Shown piece after piece: positions 22,061 through 33,213 of a DNA stretch of 64,000 bases; the first letter of the stretch is position 1; the number at the start of each line of letters is the position of its first letter. This stretch comes from Tuctoria greenei (lineage: Eukaryota > Streptophyta > Magnoliopsida > Poales > Poaceae): the NCBI GenBank assembly GCA_036927565.1, contig JAYESD010000007.1, positions 6,283,644 through 6,347,643 of the forward strand, given 5' to 3'. The notes beneath the pieces are model-generated. The model was not told the DNA's origin, did no database searches, and saw nothing but the letters and a program-made list of their open reading frames with translations. The translations under genes were made by a program, and so were the position numbers.

Positions 22061-25000
22061 GGTGTCCCATTCACAAAACGGGCAGCCACAGTTTGGAAGA
22101 CTGCCGGGAGGTCCAAAACCTTGCCGAGCGCTACAACAAGCGCCGGGAAGAATCTCCTTTCCGACAGAGGGAAGGAAAGCAAAAAGTCGACGAAGCTCCG
22201 GCTGAAGAGGAGTTAGGATTTCAGGATCCCAAAAAGGTCCTGAAGGCCGTTTACACCTCAGTCGACGATGATTCTGACGTCTCTGACAACGAGCGTCGGA
22301 AGACCATGAACACCATTTTTGGTGGATCATGGGATATCACCTCTCGTCGCGTCATCAAGACTATGCGACGGGACATGGTCGCTGTAGCCCCTACAGTCAG
22401 GCCAGAACCTCATCGGAAGTGGATGGACACCGCCATCACTTTTGATGCTTCGGATTGCCCTCGGAGCATGGTTGGAGCAGGTCAGTTACCTTTGATGGTA
22501 TCTCCTACCATCAATAACATCTAGCTCCACCATGTCATGGTAGACGGAGGTTCGGGGCTTAACCTCATCAGCTTCGAAGCTTTCACTAAGCTTCAGCTCC
22601 GACCTTCAGATCTCCACCCCTCTCGACCTTTCTCCGGAGTAGGTCCGGGGGCCATTACCCCACTCGGAGCTATTACTCTCCCCGTTACCTTCGGGACACG
22701 GGAGAAATACCGCACCGAGAAGTTGGTCTTTGACGTAGCTCAGATCAACTTACCATTCAATGCCATCTTGGGTAGACATGTCCTGTACAAATTCATGGCA
22801 GCTGCTCATTATGGTTATCTGGTGTTGAAGATGCCAGCACCAGTAGGCGTTCTCCGGATCCGCGGAGATCATACTGCCGGAGTAACTGCACTGGAAGAAC
22901 TCCATGCACTCACCACGACGCAAGAGGAGGACTCCAGGCAGGAGCAAACTCCAAAACCCCCGAGCATTCGTCAACGAGGCTCGACTTCTGCACCTCGTGT
23001 GCAGCCAAGCGGCGACACCGACATTCCCGTCAAAGTCGTCCAAATTGGTTCCGATGCCGCTCAGACCACCCGTATATCGGGAGGATTGAACGAAAAATAG
23101 GAACTCGCGCTCATCACTTTCCTCTGGGCTAATGTCGACGTGTTTGCTTGGCAACCGTCACAAATGCTTGGGATCCCCAGGGAAGTGATTGAGCACAATC
23201 TGAAGATCTACCCCGATGCCCGGCATGTGCATCAGAAGCCTCGAAAGCAATCCATAGAGCGACAGAACTTCATCTGACAAGAAGTGAAGAAGCTACTCGA
23301 AGCCGGATTCATCCGAGAATTCTTCCATCCAAAATGGCTGGCAAACCCAGTCGTTGTGCCCAAGGCCGGCGGGAAACTTCGGATGTGCATCGACTACACC
23401 ACACTAAATAAGGCATGTCCAAAAGATCCATTCCCACTACCTAGAATAGATCAGATAGTGGATTCCACCTCAGGGTGTGAATTACTGTGTTTCCTAGATG
23501 CATATTCCGGATATCATCAAATCAGGATGTCTAGGGAAGATGAAGAGCATACTTCATTCATCACAGTAGATGGATTGTATTGTTACACAGCCATGCCCTT
23601 TGGTCTCAAGAATGCAGCTTCAACTTTTGTACGAGCTATGTACAAAACTTTTGAAGAACTCATTAGAGACATAGTGGAAGTGTACGTCGATGACATTGTG
23701 ATCAAGGTCAGGAACAAGGAGTCACTCCTTGATACCTTGCAGGTTGTCTTCGACAAGCTGCGGACCACCCGTACAAAGCTAAACCCAGACAAGTGTGTCT
23801 TCGGGGTTAGCTCCGGAAAACTTCTTGGTTTCCTGGTAAGTCATCGAGGCATAGAAGCTAATCCGGCGAAGATTAAGGCCATTGAAGACATGCGACCACC
23901 AACCCGCATCAAGGATGTCCAAATGTTAACTGGATGTCTAGCAGCCCTCAGCCGGTTCATCTCAAGACTGGCGGAACGGGCACTCCCCTTCTTCAAGTTA
24001 TTGAGGAAGTCCGGACCATTCCAATGGTCCGAAGAAGCAGAAAAGGCATTCCAGGAGCTGAAACAGTTCCTCACCACCCTACCAATTCTGGTAGCTCCGA
24101 ACCCTGGTGAGCCTTTGTTGCTTTATATTTCAGCTACTGACGAAGTCATCAGTATGGTTCTGGTTGCGGAGAGACCAGAACTACCCCATACTCAGGAATC
24201 CAGACCCCTTCGGGAGGGTCCGGAGATTCCTGAAAGCGAGTCTGGGTCCCAGCCCCCAGATTCGAATCCACAAGAAGTCGCTTCAGGAGACCTAGATCCC
24301 TCCGGGAGGATCCAGGTCACTTCTGAAGAAGCTCCAGGTTCCTCCAGCCAGAACCCGGAGGTCCCTGAAGAAAATCCGGATTCTTCCGAGAGGATCCGGG
24401 TCAGTGAAGAGGAAGCTCTGGACCCCTCCGAGAGGGTCCGGACCATTCAGCCCAGTGTACTTCATTAGTGAAGTATTACATGATGCCAAGACTCGATACC
24501 TAGAGGTGCATAAGCTGCTCTATGCAATCCTTATTGCCTCCAGAAAGCTTCGCCATTACTTCCAAGCTCACAAAGTCTCAGTGGTGACTTCCTACCCACT
24601 TCGAGCAATCTTGCATAATCCCAATTCAACTGGGAATATTGCAAAGTGGGCAGCGGAATTGGCAGAATTTGATCTTGAATTTATTTCAAGGCAAGCAGTC
24701 AAGAGTAAAGCATTGGCAGATTTTGTGGCAGAATGGACTCCTTCTCCATCAAACCCTGGGGGCCCCAGTGAGCAGAAGACGGAGCATCAAGCTCCAGCTT
24801 TCACCGAGCCTCACTGGACCCTCTACTTCGACGGCTCCATGCAGAAGCAGGGGGCCGGAGCTGGAATCCTTCTCCTTGCACCGACCGGGGAGAAGGTAAA
24901 ATACATGGTACACCTTGACTTCAAGGCAACCAATAACATGGCAGAATATGAAGCACTCATCTACGGACTAAAGGTGGCACTGTCATATGGTGTCAAGCAA

Positions 25001-26642
25001 TTGTTGGTCAAGGGAGATTCACAGCTCATCATTAAGCAGGTGAAGGGTGAATGCTCCTGCAATAATCTCCAGCTAGCTGCTTACCTCCTTGAAGTCCAGA
25101 GGCTTCAGAAGGACTTCGAAGTCCTAGATCTCCACCATGTTCAGCGTGCCCATAACGCTGAAGCTGACGAACTCTCGACCAAAGCGTCAACCGGAGCTCT
25201 GGCTCCTGACGGAATCTTTGTCCAGAGGTTGTCAAAGCCAACAGCTCAGCCTGCCGAACTGAGCGAAGGGGGCAAGATCAGCATCCCGAAGCTGACAGTC
25301 CCGATGGCCCTGTTACCATGGCAGCCATCAAGGGTCGTAGGTGCTGCCAGAAGCTCCGAGCAACCCAGCACGCAAGACTCAAATGCTCAAGTTAGTTCCG
25401 ATGCATGGATCTCGGAGATCTAGAACTACTTGAAAGACAACATCCTTCCTGATTATGATGTATCTGCTGACCGGGTAGTCAGATTGGCTAAAAGATACAC
25501 GTTGGTAGAAGGGGATCTCTACCGGCGCGGTGCCAACGGCATCCTAATGCGTTGCATCACAAGGGAAGAAGGCTGCGAGCTCCTCGCAGAAATCCATGGA
25601 GGAGAGTGTGGGAACCACGCGTCTTCCCGCACGCTGGTTGGTAAAGCCTTTCGGCATGGCTTCTACTGGCCTACAGCACTCTAGGATGCAACTGAGCTGG
25701 TGAAGAAATGTGAAGCATGCCAATTTCATGCAAAGCAAATTCACACACCAGCTCAGCCCTTACAAATGATACCTCCTACATGGCCCTTCGCTGTGTGGGG
25801 GATGGACATCTTGGGACCTTTCCCAAGAGCCGTCAGAGGTTACAAGTTCCTGTACGTCGCCATTGACAAGTTCACCAAGTGGCCGGAAGCAACTCCAGTT
25901 GTAACAATCAACAAACAATCTACTAACAACTTTTTGCAGTCCATTGTATGCAGATTTGGAGTCCCAAAAAAAAATCATCATTGATAATGGAACCCAATTC
26001 ACAAGCTCCGCATTCCAATGATATTGCGAAGACCTCGGCATACAGGTTTGCTACGCCTCCGTAGCTCACCCAGCCAGCAATAGCCAAGCCGAGAGAGCAA
26101 ATGCTGAAATCCTTAAAGGACTCAAAACGCGCACCTATGAGCGCTTGAAAAAACATGGAGCCAACTGGATTGAAGAGCTTCCGCCCACTTTATGGGCCAA
26201 CGGGACATCCCAAAACCGGTCAACTGGAGAGACACCCTTCTTTCTGGTGTACGGAGCTGAAGCAATCCTTCCTCCGGAAATCACCTTGGGTTCACTCCGG
26301 GTCCGGACCTTCGATGAAGCCGCGCAGGACCAACTCCGGCGTGAAGACCTAGACCTCCTTGAGGAGGGAAGGTGCCAAGCAGCTGTTCGGAATGCCCGAT
26401 ATCGCCAAGCCCTACGGCGTTATCATCAACAGCATGTACACAACCGACAGCTCGAGGAAGGCGATCTGGTGCTACGGAGAATACAATCCAGAGAAGGGTT
26501 AAACAAACTCTCCCCCGGCTGGGAGGGGCCCTTCCGAGTGATTAAAGTATCCCGTCCCGGAAGCGTTCGCTTGGTTACCGAGGATGGGACACCTCTCCCA
26601 AATTCTTGGAACATCGAGCACCTCCGTAAGTTCTACACTTAA
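22061..26642 (+). pseudogene. pol of gypsy element C, degenerate
   Basis: The order is a CPIHKTGSHSLEDC motif, aspartic protease (MVDGGSGLNLI, 22537 on), reverse transcriptase (MCIDYTTLNKACPKDPFPLP, then VEVYVDDIVIK near 23690), a repetitive linker (24190-24440), RNase H (LYFDGSMQKQGAGAGI), integrase zinc finger (HGGECGNHAS to CEACQFHAK), integrase core, and C-terminal region ending in NIEHLRKFYT. Stops lie at 22522, 23098, 23277, 25421 and 25682. Frame changes occur near 24450 and in the A run at about 25968. RT before RNase H and integrase is the gypsy order. Confidence 0.9.
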
Positions 26643-27940
26643 TACCACGGAGGTGAGTCTTGAGTAACTTGAGGTGTATGTTATAGAGTCATTGTACAGA
26701 GTCGGGTAGTTCCTCCGGGAGAGCAGCCGGACCTTTCCCGAAAGGTCCGCAAAGTTCGTGCAACACTTGTCACAGTCTCCGGACTAAAAGTGTGGCTAAC
26801 TACCCTGGGTCAAACGAGAAATGAAACACGCTTAGCCTGGTTCCGTACCCTAAGAGTGTACTTGTTTCCCTTGTACCCCGGACCTATAATGAAAGACATC
26901 TTCATGTGAAATAGACTCCACGTGCATTTATTTTGTACAGGCTCAACATTTTTATTTTTCTCTTTCTTGTCTATAACAAAGACGTGCAATTCTTAAGAAA
27001 TTTTAGTTCAACCGGTTTATATACAATTTGAGTTGTATTGTCAATTCTTTTGGATTCAAATATTGTTCATGGCCAATTCACCTGAAAGCCGCCAAGCCAA
27101 CCTAGGGCTGGAGTGTGCTATCGACTTAGCCTGGTCAAACACCCTAAGTACGCCACTCTACCTACACCCCGACAGGCCGAAGTAAGGCGGGTCTGTGTAC
27201 AGTTGGATCTAGAAGAAAAGACAACGCATTCGGTTGTATTTAGAATCGCGTTTGACTTAAAATCTTCTTGGGAGTTGTAAGCCGCGATGAAGTTATAGAC
27301 AAGAAACAAATTTTACTATTTTTCTTGACTTCAGTGTGCAGGAAAAATAAAATACACGTTGATGGAGAAAAGCCGGAGCTAACAAAGCTCCGACTCCCCT
27401 AGCTGGTTTGTAATCGATGTTACGCATTGAAAACAAGCATCACCGGACTAATCAAGTTCCGGTAAAGCTAGGGGGGTCAGCTGTCAACGCTGAATAAAAG
27501 ATGGTGAGAAGACCCCTCAAATGGAGTTTGCTGTCGATAAGTTACATGTTGGCAAAGGTCACTGCCGGAGCTACTAAGCTCCGACGGCCTGGAGGACTAT
27601 TGCCGGAGCTATCAAGCTCCAGCGATGGACAATGCTGGAGCTTCTAAGCTCCGACAACCTCAGGGGGCCTTAACTATCGAAGACTTCGAACCTAAATTCT
27701 ACAAGTTCAGAGCAAAAGAGTCTTCAACAAAATGCAATATCCTCTTGGTACATGTTCACAATCAAATTGTGTACATCTACCAGGGGGCCAAGTGAAGACA
27801 AAAGTGTTGAAGACAAAAAGTGAAATTCACAAAAATTTGGGGGTTTCATTCATCTGGAGACAAGGAATGACATCTGGAGACAAGGGATTACAAAATTGAG
27901 GAAGAAGAAGAGAAAATACAAGTGAGAACTATAGAAATGT
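26643..27940 (+). other. Non-coding 3' region of element C with CGGAGCT hairpins
   Basis: No supported ORF. Between 27370 and 27660 there are four short hairpins of the form CCGGAGCTA-N-TAGCTCCGG (near 27374, 27440, 27573 and 27604) and a related one near 27632. The rest is AT-rich. Confidence 0.55.
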
Positions 27941-27941
27941 C

Positions 27942-30900
27942 CTAGACCCTATGGGAGAATTGGGCGACCTTCTGGGCAACCTCCGATACGCTGGCTCGGG
28001 TAGCTTCGCCTTCTCCTTCGACGGGACCTTCAAGCACCGGGTCCAGAGGAAATTGGGAGTTCCGGCTGGTGTAGCACATCAGCACATACTCTGCGACGTT
28101 CTTCGCCAGGGATTGCCCCTCAACCTCCAGTTGGTCCGCGATGATATCGCCCACCTTGGAGAGCTTGCTACCTGCTGCGCTCAACGCCTGCAGCGCTAGG
28201 TTCGGCTCCAGCTCCGGATCATCTGGGTGCACGGGGCTGAAACCCATCGGTGTGAGCGCGTCGTTGGCCTTGCCCAGGAACTCCCAAATCTGTAGGTAGT
28301 CCGCAGTCCTCAAGCCCTTCATTTCTTCCAAGGATCTCCTGGCCGCCGTCAGTTCGGAATTCTCACGGGCGAGGCGCTCAACTTCTTTGGCGTTTTGCTG
28401 AATCTTTTCAGCAACACGCCTTTCGAGTTTTCCGAGCTCCTCCTCCCGGAGATGGATCTTGTTCCGGCGGTCAACCAGGTCCTTCTCTCTACCCCTCACT
28501 TTCTTCTCTCTGGCAGTAAGAGCACACTCTTGTTCATAGAGTTCCTGCCCTCGCACCCAGACCTTCTGCTCTTCCTCTTGGCAGCGCTCTTCCAATTTCT
28601 TGGCGCGCTCCTCGAGGCCCTTGTCAGCCAGAGCCACCTTCTCGGTGAGCTCCTCCTCCCTCCTCAGGACGTCATCCCGCAACTCTAGGAGTTTCTGCTC
28701 TTCATCTTCGAGCCGTTTCTCCCTCTCTTCAAGTGCCTCTCAGCGCTTGATGAGTGCAGTGTTAATGGCCTCAAGCTGTTCATGACGTGCATCGGACGCA
28801 TTATTGGCTGCTTTGGGCTGATCGTAGATCTCCCGGGATTGAGCGTCGAGGGCACGAGTCATACTCTCCCTGTCATCCAGTAACTTGCCCCAGTACTCCA
28901 GGCGGATCTTCTCCCGCTTGATCCACTCCTTGTCATCCGCTAGCCTCGACTGCGCCAGCTTGGTCTCGAAGTAGAGCCGATTACGCCACCGCCTAAGGGT
29001 TTGGCGCTCCTCTTCAAGAGCCTTGCTGTCATGGAAGAAGGCCAGTTGGACTTGACGCAGACTAGAACATGCGTTGTCAATGGACAGCGACAACGGGATG
29101 GGTTCCGGACCTGCCGAGGTCTCCTCCGCTGGTTCCAGCGGGTCTTCGGATACAAAAATTGGGTCCCACTCTACAAGAGTGGTCCCCTGAGTCTCCATGG
29201 CATTAGGGCCGTCCTCCGGGATGACCTCAGTCGCCATCGAGGAAGGCCCAGCCACCAGGTCTTCGTTCACCCCCTCAGGCAGAGGGCCAGCGACTTCGCC
29301 TGGGCACTCCGGCTCGGCCGCAGGTACCTTCGACGTCATCGCTTCCGGAGCAGGAGCCGCTGCTGACTCCGGTCTAGGCACCTCTTCCGATGGGGGCTCA
29401 AGCTCCGTCACCTCTTCAACAACCGGCTCAGGAGCCGGAAGATCTTCAACATCAACCGACCCTGTGGCCAGAGTTTCAACGATGACCGGCTTAGCGGCCG
29501 GTGCTTCGGAGGTAGCCGGCCCAACTGCCGAAACTACCTCAGTTTCCGGCACGCACGTCGGAGCTTCAATCACCTCCGGCTCAACCGCTGGGGCTTCGAC
29601 AATTTCCGGCTCAGAGGCCGGGATTACTTCTTCCTCCGGCTCAACAGCCGGAGCTTCCATCATCGCAGCACCAGAACCCGGAGCTTCAACCTCCGGGACA
29701 GGTGCCGCTGGCACATCTTCACTCCCGTGATCCGGCGCTACCACGGGAACTTTTGGGGATGAGTCGAGGTCCATGACCACGACAGCCGGCGCCGGAGCTG
29801 TCGCAGCTTCAGCCACCACTGGGGGCGGCACCGGGACAGGAGTTGAAGCTCCCGCCCTCACGGCTTCAGCCACTTTGGCTGAGGGTGGAGCTTCACTTCC
29901 CTTCTTGGGGACGCTGCAGATGACGAACGAAGAAAATTAAAAAATACTTGCTACAATTAAAACAACTATACAAGGTAGAGATTAAAAATTACCTTGGGAG
30001 GCTTCTGCACTAGCTTGCGCGGAACCTTTTTCCCGGGCGTTCTGGGCTGGCCATAGCCGGCGTGGAAGCACCGGAAGGCCCCCTAGAACTCGTCGCGGCC
30101 ACGGGAGTTTCCTGGGTCGAGGCCCTCCTCGATCGGGAAGAACCCCCGGACCTGGAGGCCTCCACCGGCCCAGGTGCTGGAGTCGCTTGCCCGGAGCTAA
30201 CACCCCGGGAGGACCCCACTACGGGAACAGTCGCGCTTCGGGAGGACCCCACTGCGGGAACAGTCGCGTTCCGGGAGGACCCCACTACGGGAACAGTCGC
30301 CGCAGGTGCAGAAGACCTTCCCCTCCGGGGAGAAGGAGCCGAGGCGGAAGTAGCGGGCCTGACGGACCTTCCGTCAGCATACTGCAGCTTCCTCTTCCGA
30401 CTCTCGGGTTCATCCGCCAGCTCATTGCCCTTGCTGACAACCTCAACCCTAGGCTTTGGGGCAGGGACAGAGCCATCTTCGGGCATTCCGGGGATCGCCA
30501 CCCGGGTGGTTGATCTTCTCTCGATGACACCAAGGTCATCAAGTGCGGGCATCTTTCGCCGGAGCTCCCTGCTGAACTCCACTTCCACGTTCAGAGGGAG
30601 AAAGGCTGACGGGGGAGTCAAGTCATCACGTCGACGTCGATGCCATGCTAGAACTTCTTGAGGTGGAACTCCAAGGTTTTCCCCACCATGTTGGACTTCA
30701 ACCCGGTCTCAACCCGGTCGTCGTCCATCACGCTGTTGAGGGCCCAAGCGAGTTTCTCCCTCCTCTTCAACGGCGCCCACCTGTTGACCAAGAAATTACA
30801 AAATACCGCCTGAGGAGTCAATCCTCCCTCCACGCATTGGCGGATCCTAGTCAAAGCAGGGTTCAAAGCTTCCGCCAGCACCGGAGCTTCACTCCAGATC

Positions 30901-31436
30901 GTCGTGTCGATGTCGGGCAGACCATCGGGCAGCTCCAACCTCTCGTGCTCCTCCACCCTGACGACTATCCAGTCTTTCTTCCAGTCATCCCACTTCCCAG
31001 AGGGAAATGACCGGAGGTACTTGAATGGGCACTTCTTGCGCTTCACGAAGTAGTAGAAGTCAAGGTACTCATTGCTCCGGCCGGTGGTGTGGACGGTGAA
31101 GAAGGTCCGGAAGAGTTCAATGCAGGGGGGATGCCCACCCACATCTCACAGAAGTGAACGAAGATAGACACGAGGAGAATGGAGTGAGGGCCAAGGTGGT
31201 ATAATTGCAGACCATAGAAGTCTAGCAGCATTAAGAAAAAGGAAGAAAAAGGTGGGATCAACCCCACCATGGCGTACGAGGAGAAGTACACCATTTCGCC
31301 GGTGTGCTCCTTCTCGAATGGGAGCTCTCCACCGGCGCGGACCGTTGAAGAAGTCCGAGGACCACCCCATGAGGGCCCGGACCTTCTTCAGGTCGCCGTC
31401 GGACTTCAAGCGACTCTCGCGGAGACCCAACTCCAT
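27942..31436 (-). pseudogene. Antisense ORF of Tat-type gypsy element C (Transposase_28-like domain plus coiled coil), broken
   Basis: A gene on the strand opposite to gag-pol. From ATG about 31436 it encodes MELGLRESRL, then across a frameshift near 31270 LLDFYGLQLYHLGPHSILLV and FVHFCEMWVGIPP. This resembles the putative gypsy-type transposon domain (pfam Transposase_28). The domain continues to about 30648. Next come a low-complexity region (30621-30010) and an acidic Pro/Val/Glu repeat region (29873-29100). A coiled coil (28682-27942) ends in KVAQFSHRV. A likely intron lies at 29914-29992 (donor AAG|GTAATT, acceptor TCTGCAG|CG on the - strand). Stops near 30010 and 28740 and several frame changes show decay. 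Its function in intact relatives is unknown. Confidence 0.75.
30208..30300 (-). repeat. 33-bp tandem repeat, three copies, in antisense ORF
   Basis: Unit GGAGGACCCCACTACGGGAA plus CAGTCGCGCTTCG, starting at 30208, 30241 and 30274. It encodes an 11-residue repeat with ATVPVVGSSR core on the - strand. Confidence 0.85.
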
Positions 31437-31958
31437 CGCGGCACGGCTAGGCAAGAGAAGAAAAGTGAAGCACAAGTTGGGAGTTTGATCGCAAGAACGG
31501 ATGATAGGCGTAAAGAACTCCCGGCGGTGCGCACTTTCCTTCTTAAGTAAGCTCTCGCAACGCTTGGATGGAAACCGCAAGGAAGTCGAAGGTACCACCC
31601 AAAAATTCCACCCATCCGATGACAAGCGGGCCCGGGACCACCCCGACGATCAAGTCGAGGTTCTTACCCAGGTGAACGGTTGTCATCAAGATGCGGGAAG
31701 CCCAAAGGCGGCAGCCTGACAAGGCGCGCGGAACCAATACGGTTTTTGTATCGGGAACCGGCGACCTTCAATTGCGTGAGATCCGCACGCCAAAGATCTC
31801 ATCTGCCGCACGCGGGATACGCCACGCGGCAAGGATTTAATTCCAAGTCCTTGCCAACGACACCTTCAAAGACCCTTGAAGACTCAGTTCAAAAGTCGCG
31901 AGGATGGACCCACCTCCGACGGAATGACTTCACCCCAGTGGTCTTCCCCGGAGGTAGG

Positions 31959-31970
31959 TCCAGGGGCCAC
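31959..31970 (+). other. Polypurine tract region of element C
   Basis: TCCAGGGGCCAC directly before the 3' LTR. It is not a pure purine run, but it sits at the expected place. Confidence 0.5.
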
Positions 31971-32815
31971 TGTCGGTACCCTAGAAACCATACACCCCTT
32001 GAGGTTACAAAGATCTCAAAGGAAAGTCATATACTTGATTTTAAGACCCTCGGAGGCCCACATGTCAGACATAACCGGACCCGCTTCTCCAACATGGTTA
32101 ATCCCAGGGTCGCCACGTGTACTACCAAACCGGAGCTACCACCCACAAGGGAGAAGCTCCGGGCCATGTACCGAAATGACACCTCCGAACTTAACCCCAG
32201 ACCGAGAGAAGCTCCGGACCTGACATGTGTCAGGTAGCTCCGGAGCTCCCTGTTTCCCACAGTATGCTCCGGAGCTGCCACGTGTCCAATCGTCGAATCT
32301 TCAACACTTAACCTTCGGAAGACCCCCGCAACGGCTCCGGATCTTCCAAGGGGAATCAAGGACTTCAAGACCCGATTAAGTGTCATTAATACCATATTAA
32401 TGACACTTAAACGGACGATCTTAACACCAGTAAAGGTGCTGTCAAAGTCCGTTATAGGGTCATTAAGGGCAATTAAACGTGTATCAATACTAGTAACCAC
32501 TGGGGCCACATGTCGGGCTAGGCTAACTTGTAACGGCCTGCCCTTGTACTATAAAAGGACAGGCCGATGACACGTTCAGGGGCTAGAGACACACACGCGC
32601 CATTGACGCTCAACACAAGCTCATACAGCTAATACAACACCAACACACCCGTGGAGTAGGGTATTACGATCAGGCGGCCCGAACCACGTAAACTCTTGTG
32701 TCTCCTGTGTCATTTCCTACTCACCTTCTTGAATCTCCGCGCGCCCATACCGAACATCAAACTCCCCTATCACTTTAGCAGTATAGGGAGATCTGCCAGT
32801 TCCAAACCACCGACA
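31971..32815 (+). repeat. 3' LTR of element C
   Basis: 845 bp, TGTCGG...CCGACA, same length as the 5' LTR with about 30 base differences by eye, followed by GTCGT. Confidence 0.95.
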
Positions 32816-32820
32816 GTCGT
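32816..32820. repeat. Target site duplication of element C, right copy (GTCGT)
   Basis: Matches 19799-19803. Element A sequence resumes with the leader of its third ORF. Confidence 0.94.
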
Positions 32821-33213
32821 CTTCTCTCTCCCGATTCTGTCGCCAAATCACACCGTTGCCGTTCCTCTCGCCGCGCCACCACCAACTGTCGCCGTCGCCG
32901 CCCACCGGCCGCCGCCGCCGTCTTCGGCCGCCGCCGCCGTGCTCCCACCGCCGCCGCCACAGCACCACTGCACCCGCCGTCGCCACACCACCTCAGCCGC
33001 CGCTGTCGCCGCCGCTTCACCCAGCCGTCGCCGCGCCTCCACCCAAGCGCCGCCACCGCTTCCTCCCGTGCACCACCAGCCACCAGTTGCCCCACGCGCA
33101 CATCCTCGCCGTCGTGGTGCCTCCACGGTCACCACCCAGCCGTTAGGGTTTCCGGCCGCCTCTTTCGTCGCTCGGTGCGCGTGACTTCGTCAACCTCACT
33201 CTCGCGCATCACA
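32821..33213 (+). other. CGG/CCG-rich leader of third ORF, element A
   Basis: Consists largely of CCGCCG, CCACCG and GCCGCC repeats, with far higher GC than the flanking gag-pol. Collinear with the leaders in B and D. No ATG-initiated frame with family support is seen before 33214. Confidence 0.65.

Larger units (their letters stand above)
19804..32815 (+). mobile_element. Ty3/gypsy Tat-lineage LTR retrotransposon, element C, nested in A
   Basis: A 13012-bp element with two 845-bp LTRs, a TGGCGCGCC primer site, gag-pol in gypsy order (protease, RT, RNase H, integrase), a long 3' region, an antisense gene on the opposite strand, and a purine-rich tract before the 3' LTR. Antisense ORFs between pol and 3' LTR are known from Tat-type elements (Grande/Retand group). 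By eye the LTRs differ at about 30 of 845 positions, mostly transitions. Coding regions carry many stops, so this copy is defective. Confidence 0.95.
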
